A stretch of 64,000 nt of DNA from Christensenella sp. UBA4675 (GTDB lineage: Bacteria; Bacillota; Clostridia; Christensenellales; Borkfalkiaceae). The DNA is taken from contig DHLF01000012.1 in the NCBI GenBank assembly GCA_002405165.1, positions 47,432-111,431 of the forward strand. Direction: 5' to 3'. The position numbers were made by a program, and so were the translations under genes. Each line of letters begins with the position of its first letter. The first letter of the stretch is position 1. This document shows positions 1 through 8,512 of this stretch, in pieces. The notes beneath the pieces were generated by a model. It was not told the origin of the DNA. It saw only the letters and a program-made list of their open reading frames with translations, and did no database searches.

Positions 1-77
1 CCGTTAATTTAAAAGCTTTTAGTCTTTTTTATTTTTTCAATTTGTTTTAGGGTTTTTTGTAAATATTTATAAAACTT

Positions 78-105
78 ATTCCCCGACGAAATTTCGTCGG
101 GGAAT
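78..105 (-). terminator. Strong palindromic terminator after the cyclophilin-like gene
   Basis: A perfect inverted repeat (ATTCCCCGACGAAA on one arm) lies about 40 bases past the stop of the minus-strand lipoprotein gene. T-rich sequence flanks it on both strands, so it could act in both directions. Confidence 0.8.
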
Positions 106-143
106 ATAACTTTTTAATTTAAAAGTTTATTATTGAATAAAGT

Positions 144-1136
144 CTATTTTTTTATTCTTATGCTCTTTATTACGATATTTCTATAAGGTAATAACATAAA
201 ATCGTAAAACTCGTCTTTAAATCCACCGCCAGAAGAAGTAGAAAATAAATCCGTTATTTCACTAAATTCGTCGCTAGTGAGTTTTACGGATATATCGTCT
301 TGCGTTAACCCTTTGTAAAACTCGGTCGTAGTATTTCCGCTGTCGTCAACCGTAATAAATTTCTTTAAATATTTATAAGCTCTATTTTGGTCGTCTTTAC
401 CTAAAATTTCGCTATATTCGGTGTACCAAACCGTGGTTTTGTTAGTAATAGCAGGATTGTTTTCGTCCGTTTTTTCTTCTTCTCTAAAATCTATTACGGA
501 ATTGATTATTGCAAAACTAGACAGTTTGCTTCTATCGGTTTCGTCTTTATTAGATACGGAACTCGTGGTAGTTTCTCCGTCGTCGGTTAAAATTTTACCT
601 ATAACGGTAAAATCGCTTTCCGATACGTCTACTAAACCCGAAAGCATAAACATTAACGTGCCTTTGCCCGTGTCGTGTCTGTCGACTCCGCTGTCTACTT
701 GCGCAAAATCGTGTCTTAAAACGATAGCTCCCGAAGACGCCGTAAGTTTTTGATTGTCTATTACCCTTCCGCTTTCGTCGGCAATAGTACCGTAAGTGTA
801 TTCTTTTTCAGTCCAAACGCCGTTATTATAATAGTAATTGCCTATTTGAGCAAACCCTTTGGTTACTTCGTTTCCTACTATACTTACGGCGGTTCCGTCG
901 TAATACTTTTTGTCTATAAGCTTTTTTACGTGAGCAACGGTTTTAGGCGCGTTGTTTTCGTAAAGATTTAACGTTACTTTATTAGTAGAAGCGACTTTCC
1001 CTTCGTTATCGTAAAATTCGATAGTCATAACGGCTTCCGTGATTTTACAACCGTCTATAACTTTTTTACAAGACGAGCATGCAAATATCATAACGAACGC
1101 TAAAACTAACGTGAGTAATTTGCTTGTCTTTTTCAT
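144..1136 (-). CDS. Cyclophilin-like peptidyl-prolyl isomerase lipoprotein
   Basis: 330 residues. An N-terminal signal peptide ends in cysteines at 20 and 23 (FACSSC), so the protein is probably lipid-anchored outside the membrane. The body carries cyclophilin landmarks in order: the LNLYENNAPKTVAHV strand-helix near residue 55, a KGFAQIG segment matching the usual GFMIQGG, then GTLMFML and DFTVIGKI strands. Cyclophilins isomerise X-Pro bonds, and secreted ones assist folding of exported proteins. The catalytic arginine normally found in an FHR motif before this segment is not visible, so the enzyme may be divergent or inactive. The C-terminal 120 residues match nothing I recognise. Confidence 0.8.
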   Translation of the reverse strand: MKKTSKLLTLVLAFVMIFACSSCKKVIDGCKITEAVMTIEFYDNEGKVASTNKVTLNLYENNAPKTVAHVKKLIDKKYYDGTAVSIVGNEVTKGFAQIGNYYYNNGVWTEKEYTYGTIADESGRVIDNQKLTASSGAIVLRHDFAQVDSGVDRHDTGKGTLMFMLSGLVDVSESDFTVIGKILTDDGETTTSSVSNKDETDRSKLSSFAIINSVIDFREEEKTDENNPAITNKTTVWYTEYSEILGKDDQNRAYKYLKKFITVDDSGNTTTEFYKGLTQDDISVKLTSDEFSEITDLFSTSSGGGFKDEFYDFMLLPYRNIVIKSIRIKK

Positions 1137-1165
1137 TTAATCCTCCATTTTCTATAGATTTTATT

Positions 1166-2245
1166 TTAAACAACTCCCAGCCATTTAAGCAAGAAATAAA
1201 TTCCCGTAATAACGCCCGCCGTAATAAGTCCCGTAAAGAAAACTTTCCAAGGCGAAACGGGCATTTTGCCGTAAATTTTCCCCGTATTGCCGTTCATTAC
1301 CATTCCGTAAACTTTTTTACGATATTTAAACGATAATTGCCATACGGGCAATAAAACGTATTTGTAAGTTACGTCGTTATGTAAAGTGGAAACGTTTAGA
1401 TAATCTACAACCGTGCAATCGTATCTTTCTAAAATTAAGGAGCGGATTTTTCCGTCCATATCGGTTTTTGCTTCCCCCCACGCGGTTTTTATATCTTTTT
1501 CGTAGTGATTAGCAAAAAATCCCGCTAAAAATCGTTTTTCGTAAACGCAAATGCTGTCAGGGTTAAATGGCATAATTTTATTTAGCACTTTTTGCGGTAG
1601 CCTTGCCGAAGTCGTAATGGTTATATCGTCGAAAAAGTGCGAAATAGAACCGCTAACTCTTCTCCATTCGATATAAGTTTCAGTTCTCGTACCGTTTTTA
1701 TCGCGTACGGTTCTAGACTTTCTTTTACCTATTCTCCCCGAATAAGTCGATTGCGTATCGCTATCAAACGTAAAGCAAGGATAATATAAGCCCTTTATAT
1801 CCTTTGCGTCAATATTTTTCTTGAATTTTGTAGGCGCAAAAAACCTTTTTCTTATATTTTTTTTGGCGATTTCTAACGCTTTTTCTTTTTCTATTAAAAA
1901 AGGATAAACGGCGTTCGGTTTAATTCCGTTTAAATTTTCGGTTTTGGCAACGTAAGGAGTTCCGCAAAACGGACATTCCGTCGCCACTTCGTCCGCGTTG
2001 ACTACTACTTCCGCGCCACAGTTTTGACAACGGTATATAGAAGTCGTTTTATCCCCTTTTTCAGCCGTCGCGAACGCTTTTTCTATATTTATTTCTTCTA
2101 CTTGCTTATTCTTTTCAAAATCTACTTCCGTTCCGCAATAACTACATTTTAAGGTTTGCGATTCGGGGTCGAATTCTAAATTTGCTCCGCAAGTAGGACA
2201 TTTCACAAAGTCTTTGCGTTCTTTTTCTTGACTAGCTTCTGACAT
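1166..2245 (-). CDS. Double zinc-ribbon membrane protein (YdjG-like)
   Basis: 359 residues. Two CPxCG-type zinc ribbons lie at the N terminus (cysteines 16/19/34/37 and 73/76/91/94). A basic beta-rich central region follows, and one membrane segment sits near residues 334-355. The family is annotated as TFIIB-type zinc-ribbon proteins, although a transcription role is unproven. It lies two genes from an SPFH protein that also ends in zinc ribbons. That partnership resembles the Bacillus ydjG/ydjI genes next to pspA, so a membrane-stress or membrane-organisation role is an inference. The start fits an SD (GGGAAG) just upstream. Confidence 0.75.
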   Translation of the reverse strand: MSEASQEKERKDFVKCPTCGANLEFDPESQTLKCSYCGTEVDFEKNKQVEEINIEKAFATAEKGDKTTSIYRCQNCGAEVVVNADEVATECPFCGTPYVAKTENLNGIKPNAVYPFLIEKEKALEIAKKNIRKRFFAPTKFKKNIDAKDIKGLYYPCFTFDSDTQSTYSGRIGKRKSRTVRDKNGTRTETYIEWRRVSGSISHFFDDITITTSARLPQKVLNKIMPFNPDSICVYEKRFLAGFFANHYEKDIKTAWGEAKTDMDGKIRSLILERYDCTVVDYLNVSTLHNDVTYKYVLLPVWQLSFKYRKKVYGMVMNGNTGKIYGKMPVSPWKVFFTGLITAGVITGIYFLLKWLGVV

Positions 2246-2276
2246 AATTCTTCCCTTTATTGTTTTTTCTTTTAAA

Positions 2277-2462
2277 TTATTTATTCAACGCTTCTAAAAG
2301 CTTGTCTAAATCAATTCCGTGAACGATTGCCGCTTCGCCTACCGTTTCTTGATGAGCAATCGCGCAACCTAAACAGTGCATTCCGAAGTCGGTTAAAATT
2401 TGTCCTGCGTTTTCGTTAATTTGTAAAACGTCTGCAATTAAAGTATCAGCTGTAATTTTCAT
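2277..2462 (-). CDS. DUF1858 redox-disulfide domain protein
   Basis: 61 residues, close to the full length of the family, which is also called the hybrid-cluster-protein-associated redox disulfide domain. The typical features are the ITADTLIADVL opening and the central GMHCLGC motif with a CxxC pair near residue 32. Such proteins occur in anaerobes, alone or fused to hybrid cluster proteins, and are predicted to do thiol or metal redox chemistry; the partner is unknown. A GGAGAG ribosome site precedes the ATG. The 31-base gap to the zinc-ribbon gene downstream suggests co-transcription. Confidence 0.85.
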   Translation of the reverse strand: MKITADTLIADVLQINENAGQILTDFGMHCLGCAIAHQETVGEAAIVHGIDLDKLLEALNK

Positions 2463-2558
2463 AATATCTCTCCTTTATCTTAAAACAGTCGTAAACTGTT
2501 TTCTTTTTTATATTTTTATCTTTTTTTTATTATTTAAAACTCGTATTAAAACAAAATT

Positions 2559-2833
2559 TTAATTACTTTTATTTTTTATATACGGACTAAAACTATATTC
2601 GCCTTTAACGTAAGCTTTTTTGCGTAAAACAATCTTTTTGTAATTTCCGTTAAATAAATTATCCGTTTCGATATTTAACATTTCTAAACTATTTAAGTAA
2701 GTTATATACACTTGCTACTTCACAACCTACCCCGCCAAACGTTGTAAAGCCAAAATGATAATTACCCGCATTGTAACCTTTTACCCGAAATCTATTTTGT
2801 CCTGTAATATAATAAACTTTTGTGTGTTTTATA
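2559..2833 (-). pseudogene. Frameshifted small-protein remnant
   Basis: Immediately behind the SPFH stop, one minus-strand frame reads a plausible protein ending ...GGVGCEVASVYNLLK and then hits TAG. Shifting frame by one base continues naturally as NSLEMLNIETDNLFNGNY for about 40 more codons to a stop at 2559. The two pieces together look like one open frame broken by a single-base change. The GCExxxxYNxL motif is reminiscent of some papain-like hypothetical proteins, but I cannot assign a family. No start of its own is evident, and upstream sequence overlaps the SPFH gene. Confidence 0.35.
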
Positions 2834-3883
2834 TTATAGTTTTTTACCGCATTCGGGACAGAATTTAGCGTTGCCCGAAATTTTTGCTCCACATTCGGGA
2901 CAGAATTTTGAACCTAACGCCTTACCGCATTCGGGACAGAATTTCGCATTAGCCGAAATTTTTGCTCCGCAAGAAGGACATGCGATTAGATTATCTGCGG
3001 GAGCTTGCGAAGAATTAGAATTATTGTTCATTCCTTTCATAGCTTCCGCCATCATAGAACCTATTCCAACGCCCGCGCCAATTCCGACGCCTGCGCCCAT
3101 CATGGGATTGCCGGGGTTTTTAGCCGCTTCTTTCATAGCTTCGGCAGCGGCAACTTTCATCATAACGTCGGTAGAACCGCCCAAAATTCCGTATTTGCTT
3201 CTTTCGTCCAAAGCCTTTTCGACTTCGTCCGGAACGGACATATTTTCTATTACTAAGTTAGTTAAAATTAAACCTAATTCTTTAAACTTTTCTTGAACTT
3301 TCGACCTTACTATCGTGTTAAACTCAACGGTATTGCCCGCTAAATCTACAACGCTGATTTTGCTTTCGCCGATAGCGTCGCTAATATACGAAATAAGTAA
3401 AGATTTTAAAAATTCTTTAATATCCGCCGTTCTGAAAGTAGAAGACGTACCGAATAGTTCTTTTAAGAATTTATCTACGTTGTCAGGGTCTACCCTAAAC
3501 GCATAAGAACCAAATCCCCTAACTCTTATAGTTCCGAATTCGGGGTCTCTCATAATAAACGGATTTTTAGTTCCCCATTGACAGTTGGTAAATTGTACGG
3601 TGTTTACAAAGTACACGTCTAACGTAATAGGCGTTTGGAAAGCGTATTTCCACGCGCTTAATTTAGAAAGAATCGGCACGATTTCCGTATCTAATTTATA
3701 AATTCCCGGAGTAAATATATCAGCTATTTCCCCTTTATGAACGAATACGGCAACTTGCGATTCCCTTACGGTTAAGGTACTGTTTCTGTTTATTTCCCTA
3801 CCGCTGTTTTTAAGTGGAAACTTATAAACCATTTCATCTTTGGACATGTTGTTCCATTCAATATTTGTGCGAAATAAAGCCAT
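2834..3883 (-). CDS. SPFH-domain protein with C-terminal zinc ribbons (YdjI-like)
   Basis: 349 residues. Residues of about 40-220 form the SPFH/band-7-like domain of the virion-core/YdjI group. A Gly-rich stretch (about 255-275) and a PAD linker follow, then two tandem double-CPxCG zinc ribbons (about 300-349). The last two ribbons are nearly identical at DNA level (ATTCGGGACAGAATTT repeated), showing a recent internal duplication. SPFH proteins oligomerise on membranes and scaffold microdomains. The zinc-ribbon membrane protein nearby (1166-2245) is the likely partner. There is no signal peptide, so membrane contact would be peripheral. Confidence 0.8.
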   Translation of the reverse strand: MALFRTNIEWNNMSKDEMVYKFPLKNSGREINRNSTLTVRESQVAVFVHKGEIADIFTPGIYKLDTEIVPILSKLSAWKYAFQTPITLDVYFVNTVQFTNCQWGTKNPFIMRDPEFGTIRVRGFGSYAFRVDPDNVDKFLKELFGTSSTFRTADIKEFLKSLLISYISDAIGESKISVVDLAGNTVEFNTIVRSKVQEKFKELGLILTNLVIENMSVPDEVEKALDERSKYGILGGSTDVMMKVAAAEAMKEAAKNPGNPMMGAGVGIGAGVGIGSMMAEAMKGMNNNSNSSQAPADNLIACPSCGAKISANAKFCPECGKALGSKFCPECGAKISGNAKFCPECGKKL

Positions 3884-3980
3884 TTGTTTTTCTCCATAAT
3901 AAATTTTTTTTCATTATATCATAATCGCCGATTTTTTACAACGATTTTTATTAAAATTCTATTATATATTTATATATAAA

Positions 3981-4008
3981 AAAGCGTAAGAAAAATATCT
4001 CACGCTTT
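3981..4008 (-). terminator. Terminator of the Cys-rich peptide gene
   Basis: An AAAGCGTGAGA/TCTTACGCTTT stem is followed on the minus strand by a T-run, 25 bases past the stop of the 61-codon gene. It separates this gene from the SPFH gene. Confidence 0.75.
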
Positions 4009-4032
4009 AAAATTTTTAGTTTTTAAGTATTT

Positions 4033-4218
4033 TTATCTGTCAAAAGGAATCATTCTGCAACCCTCTTTCTTTTTGCAAGGGCAAGGCTTTTCACACGGCT
4101 TTTGACAAGGACAAGGTTTATATGGCGGAATAGGCGGAAATGCGTCCGGTTTACTGCAACAACGACACAAAAACGTTCCTACTAACGCGCCCGTTATAAT
4201 TAAACATAAGTCTTTCAT
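4033..4218 (-). CDS. Cysteine/proline-rich single-pass membrane microprotein
   Basis: 61 residues with ten cysteines (5, 18, 20, 21, 36, 38, 42, 46, 48, 54). A hydrophobic segment (about 4-18) is followed by RCC and a proline-rich tail with repeated KPCPC and KPCEKPCPC units. A good SD (GGAGA, 6 bases before ATG) and its own terminator support real expression. The repeated CPC motifs suggest metal binding or cross-linking, which is inference. I recognise no family. It is flanked by an SPFH gene and rseP but is transcribed separately from the first. Confidence 0.65.
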   Translation of the reverse strand: MKDLCLIITGALVGTFLCRCCSKPDAFPPIPPYKPCPCQKPCEKPCPCKKKEGCRMIPFDR

Positions 4219-4297
4219 TAGTATCTCTCCTAAAATTATTCTATTCCGAAAAATAAATTTTAGTTACTCGTTATAAAGATTTACGTTTCTTTTAGAA

Positions 4298-5707
4298 TTA
4301 CAAAAATTGCAAGACGTCTACCAAAACGGAAAATCCGAGTAGCAATAATAGCCCTACCGTATGAATTATTCCTTCTATTTTTTTAGGAACGGGTTTTTTG
4401 AAAATCCATTCTATTAAAGTAAATATTACTCTCGAACCGTCTAGCGCAGGTATAGGCAAAAGGTTGAAAACGGCTAAGTTTACGCCGATAAACGCCACTA
4501 TTTGCAAAATATACTCTAAGCCCATTGTAACGATTTTAGAAGTAGTTACGACCGTAGTAACGGGACCGCCCACCGATTTAATACCCAGCTTTCCCGTTAA
4601 TAATTGACCTAGCGTAGTAAAAATTACTCCGCCTATTTTCCCCGAATACAGGAAACTATCTCCGAGAACGGTGAAAAAGTTTCCTTTATAATTTACGGTC
4701 GTTACCCTAAAATAAGCGTCTACCGAATCTATTTTTAACGCAGATAAAATTTCTTGGTCGGTAATTTCTTCGTTAGGTTTACTTGCCCACAAAGAAGAAA
4801 CGTCTAAATTTAATTCGTATCGCTTAACTTTATCGCTCGGGTTTACGCTGTCCTTAGATGAACGCTTTTCGTTTGAAACGTATACGGATATTTTTCCGTT
4901 TTTCTCTCTTAGTGCCCCTATAAGTTCGTTTTTACCGTAAAGTCTTTGTGATAAGTCGTATTTTTCTTGACTATAATCGCCGTCGAAATCTTTTAATTTT
5001 AAAAGCAAATCGCCGTCCCTAAATCCGCTACCCGCCACGTCGTAAACGCCGTCTTTCGTGGAAATTTTAGCAATAGTAGCAATGCCCAACGCCTTGCAAA
5101 CGGTAGATACGTCCGTAACGTCCTTGCAGTTTACGTTTTCTCTCATTTCTACTTTTATCGTTCGTTTCTTGCCCGACCTTAAAACTTTTGCCTTTACCAC
5201 GTCGCCTTTTTTCTTTCCGTTTAAGCTTTTAACGAAATCCGTAGTGAGCATTATTCTTTTACCGTTTAACTCTAAAATAACGTCGTCGTCGGCTAAAACG
5301 TAAGTGTAAGCGCTGTCGGGCTTAACTTCGTAAGCGGAATAAGAAGTTTCCCCGTAACAGGAAAACATAATTATTATAACGAGTAACGCAAGTAAAAAAT
5401 TCATAAACGCGCCTGAAACTAAAACTATTATTCTTTGCCAAGGCTTTTTGGAATTAAATGCGTTTTCTACTTCTTTTTTATCTTCGTCTTCCCCTTCGAA
5501 CGCACAATAACCGCCTAGCGGTAAAAGCCTAACGGAAAAAATTTCTCCGTTCTTTTTTTTCTTTTTAATCAGCGCGGGACCCATTCCGATTGAAAACTCG
5601 TTTATTTTAAATTTAAAAATTTTGCCCGCCAAATAATGTCCGAACTCGTGTACGGTTATCATTACGAGCAAAATTAAAATAGCTATTACTATCGCCCAAA
5701 ATTTCAT
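4298..5707 (-). CDS. rseP: Site-2 intramembrane metalloprotease RseP/RasP
   Basis: 469 residues. The M50 zinc site HEFGH lies at 20-24 in the first membrane helix. The second metal motif is NLLPIPALDGSR near residue 420 (usual LDGG, here LDGS). A long extracytoplasmic region with PDZ-like sequence lies between. It cleaves membrane-spanning anti-sigma factors and remnant signal peptides. The protein is longer than the usual 350-430 residues, mainly through an extended middle region. It sits 16 bases behind dxr in the standard Bacillota order, so the two are probably one transcript. Confidence 0.95.
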   Translation of the reverse strand: MKFWAIVIAILILLVMITVHEFGHYLAGKIFKFKINEFSIGMGPALIKKKKKNGEIFSVRLLPLGGYCAFEGEDEDKKEVENAFNSKKPWQRIIVLVSGAFMNFLLALLVIIIMFSCYGETSYSAYEVKPDSAYTYVLADDDVILELNGKRIMLTTDFVKSLNGKKKGDVVKAKVLRSGKKRTIKVEMRENVNCKDVTDVSTVCKALGIATIAKISTKDGVYDVAGSGFRDGDLLLKLKDFDGDYSQEKYDLSQRLYGKNELIGALREKNGKISVYVSNEKRSSKDSVNPSDKVKRYELNLDVSSLWASKPNEEITDQEILSALKIDSVDAYFRVTTVNYKGNFFTVLGDSFLYSGKIGGVIFTTLGQLLTGKLGIKSVGGPVTTVVTTSKIVTMGLEYILQIVAFIGVNLAVFNLLPIPALDGSRVIFTLIEWIFKKPVPKKIEGIIHTVGLLLLLGFSVLVDVLQFL

Positions 5708-5723
5708 TACTTAAATTATCCTT

Positions 5724-6857
5724 TTATTTGTTACGAAAATACTCGTCTACTAAGTTTCTTGCGTCTTTATCGGTTTTATCCAAAACGTAATCGGACAAGT
5801 CGTCGGTTTTGGATATTTTAGACAAAACGTATTCTATACTGTCTGAAATGCCGTAAAATCCTATTTCCCCGTTTAAATACTTGCTTACCGCCCTTTCGTT
5901 TGCGCCGTTTAACGCGCACGGCGCGTTTCCGCCTTGTTTTTGAGCGTTTAAGGCTAAGTTAAAGCAAGGAAATTTTTCAAAATTGACTTTTTCAAACGTT
6001 AAGCTTTTGCCGTAAAAATCGAAGTCTTCAACGGAAGTCGGCAACCTTTCGGGATAAGTCAATGCAAGTTGAATGGGAATTTCCATAGACGGATAAGAAG
6101 TTTGCGCCATAGTTACCCCGTCCGAAAACGACACCATAGAGTGAACTACGCTTTGCGGATGTACGACCACTTGAATTTTTTCAAGCGGACAATTAAAAAG
6201 CCATTTGGCTTCTATTACTTCAAAACCTTTATTCATCATAGTCGCGCAGTCGATAGTGATTTTTTTACCCATTTTCCACGTCGGATGATTTAAAGCTTTT
6301 TCGGCGGGAAGCGTAGCTATTTCAGCCTTGCTTAAAGTTCTAAACGCCCCGCCGCTCGCGGTTATTATGAGCTTTTTAAACTCCCTTTCTTTGTTAAAAT
6401 CCAAACATTGCCAAATTGCCGAATGTTCGCTGTCTACGGGAATTATTTTTCCCGTTTTTATTTTGGAAATAATCTCTCCGCCCGCAACCAAACTTTCTTT
6501 GTTTGCAAGGGCGACCGTTTTATTTAGCGTTAAAGCGTGCTTTACTACTTTATACCCCGCGTATCCGCTTACCGCTACGAAAATTACGTCGGCTTCTTCA
6601 GATACGGCGTGCAGTAAAGCGTTTTGACCGTAATAAAGCGTAGTTTCCTTTGGAACTTCCTTTATTTCGGACAGTTTTTCCGCGTTAGTCAAAACAGCTG
6701 TTTTAGGCTTGAATTTATTTATTAGTTCTTCTAGCTTTTTCGAATTGTCGTTTGCGCTTAACGACACTATTTTAAATTTTTCGGGATAACGTTCAACAAC
6801 GGAAATTACTTGACTTCCTATCGATCCCGTACAACCGAGTAATGCAATTTTTTTCAT
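5724..6857 (-). CDS. dxr: 1-deoxy-D-xylulose 5-phosphate reductoisomerase
   Basis: 377 residues from the chosen start. The enzyme converts DXP to MEP with NADPH, the second step of the non-mevalonate isoprenoid pathway. The NADPH-binding GCTGSIGSQ motif is at the N terminus. DSEHSAIWQ and ASGGAF substrate and metal motifs follow, then the HPTWKMG and HPQSVVHSMV segments. An in-frame ATG 21 bases upstream (6878) exists, but the GGAGA ribosome site sits directly before the ATG at 6857. With uppS, cdsA and rseP it forms the envelope half of the cluster. Confidence 0.96.
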   Translation of the reverse strand: MKKIALLGCTGSIGSQVISVVERYPEKFKIVSLSANDNSKKLEELINKFKPKTAVLTNAEKLSEIKEVPKETTLYYGQNALLHAVSEEADVIFVAVSGYAGYKVVKHALTLNKTVALANKESLVAGGEIISKIKTGKIIPVDSEHSAIWQCLDFNKEREFKKLIITASGGAFRTLSKAEIATLPAEKALNHPTWKMGKKITIDCATMMNKGFEVIEAKWLFNCPLEKIQVVVHPQSVVHSMVSFSDGVTMAQTSYPSMEIPIQLALTYPERLPTSVEDFDFYGKSLTFEKVNFEKFPCFNLALNAQKQGGNAPCALNGANERAVSKYLNGEIGFYGISDSIEYVLSKISKTDDLSDYVLDKTDKDARNLVDEYFRNK

Positions 6858-6964
6858 AAAATCTCCTAAACGACGCATAGATACGCACCTCTATTTCCTA
6901 AACGGCACAAAAAAACATACCTTTATATTAAATTTATTTAGCGTAATTTAATTTACTAAAAAAA

Positions 6965-6990
6965 TTACTCAACGATTTCCCGTTGAGTAA
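6965..6990 (-). terminator. Terminator between cdsA and dxr
   Basis: A perfect 10-bp stem TTACTCAACG/CGTTGAGTAA with a six-base loop is followed on the minus strand by seven T residues. It lies 30 bases past the cdsA stop, so dxr-rseP must be read through or have their own promoter. Confidence 0.85.
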
Positions 6991-7019
6991 AGTATATTAA
7001 CTATTTTAAGTTTTTATTC

Positions 7020-7832
7020 TTATATCAAAGAGAAAACGAAAAATACAAATGGAGAAGCAAACAAAAGTCCGTCTATTCTGTCCATTATTCCGCCGTGTCC
7101 CGGAAGTAGATTTCCCATATCTTTAATACCGAGTTGTCTTTTTATAACGCTTTCGACTAAATCGCCGAATTCGGTTAGCACCGCTCCGAACAATCCTACA
7201 AGCGCAAAAAACAACCATTGCGGGAAAGAATATCCGAAAACGAAATTACCTTTAACTATAAAATACAAAATCAAACTTCCTAAAATTCCGCCGATAAGTC
7301 CGCCTATACCACCGCTAATCGTCTTTTTAGGACTTATCGTGGGACACATTTTTTTACCTTTAAAAGTTATTCCCACAACGTAAGCCATAGTGTCCGCGCA
7401 GGGCGAAATTAGGAAAATAAGTATTAAAGCAATTAAAGAATTAGATTGCAACGAGTTTGCAAGCAAACACGGTATTAAAAAGCAAGAAGGATAAATTGCG
7501 CACAAAAACGAGTACGCAACAGATGATAGCGTAGTGTGCTTATGATCTATTACCAAAAGCGCAAGGCTTACCAAGAAAAACCCTACCGCGATATACAAAG
7601 ATACTTTCCAAGATAAAAATATCCAACATTCGAAAAACAAAATGGGAAGTAAGCAAGTAAGTATTTTTTGCGTAACCGTAAGTTTGTCTACGACTCTTAC
7701 CATTTCTATCGTTCCGATTATAGCTAATGCCAAAATTAAAATGTCAAAATACCTTACGTCTATTTTTCTTAAAAAGAAAAACCCGACGGTTATGGCTACT
7801 ATGCACGCGCCCGTTAAAGTTCTTTTTATCAT
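7020..7832 (-). CDS. cdsA: Phosphatidate cytidylyltransferase (CDP-DAG synthase)
   Basis: 270 residues, with about eight membrane segments. It makes CDP-diacylglycerol from phosphatidate and CTP, the branch point of phospholipid synthesis. The C-terminal family signature is complete: SVIKRQLGIKDMGNLLPGHG followed by GIMDRIDGLL (S, KR, KD, PGHGG, DRxD). Its ATG overlaps the uppS stop by four bases, indicating translational coupling. A terminator follows the gene. Confidence 0.97.
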   Translation of the reverse strand: MIKRTLTGACIVAITVGFFFLRKIDVRYFDILILALAIIGTIEMVRVVDKLTVTQKILTCLLPILFFECWIFLSWKVSLYIAVGFFLVSLALLVIDHKHTTLSSVAYSFLCAIYPSCFLIPCLLANSLQSNSLIALILIFLISPCADTMAYVVGITFKGKKMCPTISPKKTISGGIGGLIGGILGSLILYFIVKGNFVFGYSFPQWLFFALVGLFGAVLTEFGDLVESVIKRQLGIKDMGNLLPGHGGIMDRIDGLLFASPFVFFVFSLI

Positions 7833-8512
7833 TTTACGTTTCCGTAACGCCTTTTTCTTCCGTTAAACCATTCCAACGCTTTTTCTAGTTCAGCCACGTT
7901 AAAATCGGGCCACAATACGTCGGTAAAATATAATTCCGCGTAAGCGCTTTGATACAAAAGAAAATTACTTATTCTCTTTTCTCCGCTAGTCCTTACAATC
8001 ATATCTACGTCGGGCAAGCCCGCCGTATATAGATATTCGGAAAAACTTTGTTCCGTAACGGTCGTTACGTTCTCCTTTAAAAGTTTTTGTACGGCCCTGA
8101 CTATTTCTGCCCTTGCGCCGTAATTGATTGCAATATTTAAAACGTGGTCGGAAAACTTACCCGTTAGCTCTTCTACTTTTTCTATCGAATTTTTTAAATC
8201 TGCGGGTAAAGCGTTCACATCCCCCGAAACTAAAAGCCTTGCCTTGTTTTTTATAAGCGTATTAGTATACTTGTCTATAAATTTTTTAAGCAAAGAAAAT
8301 ATTTTGTCTACTTCTTCTTTCGGTCTGGACCAGTTCTCCGTTGAAAACGCGTATAAAGACACGACTTCTATTCCGCTATTAAAACACTTCTCGACGATAC
8401 GGCGTATAACTTGCGAGCCCTTTGAATGTCCGAAAGTTCTCGGTTTTTTTCTTAAAGTCGCCCACCTGCCGTTACCGTCCATAATAAACGCTATGTGGCG
8501 TGGCAACGTCAT
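7829..8512 (-). CDS. uppS: Undecaprenyl diphosphate synthase
   Basis: 227 residues, slightly short for the family (about 240-250). This cis-prenyltransferase makes the C55 lipid carrier for peptidoglycan and surface glycans. The HIAFIMDGNGRWA signature at residues 6-18 carries the catalytic Asp12. SLYAFSTENW and the C-terminal DVDMIVRTSGEKRISNFLL motif are also present. It overlaps frr by four bases upstream and cdsA by four downstream. This product also feeds the glycan operon near 59-63 kb. Confidence 0.97.
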   Translation of the reverse strand: MTLPRHIAFIMDGNGRWATLRKKPRTFGHSKGSQVIRRIVEKCFNSGIEVVSLYAFSTENWSRPKEEVDKIFSLLKKFIDKYTNTLIKNKARLLVSGDVNALPADLKNSIEKVEELTGKFSDHVLNIAINYGARAEIVRAVQKLLKENVTTVTEQSFSEYLYTAGLPDVDMIVRTSGEKRISNFLLYQSAYAELYFTDVLWPDFNVAELEKALEWFNGRKRRYGNVK

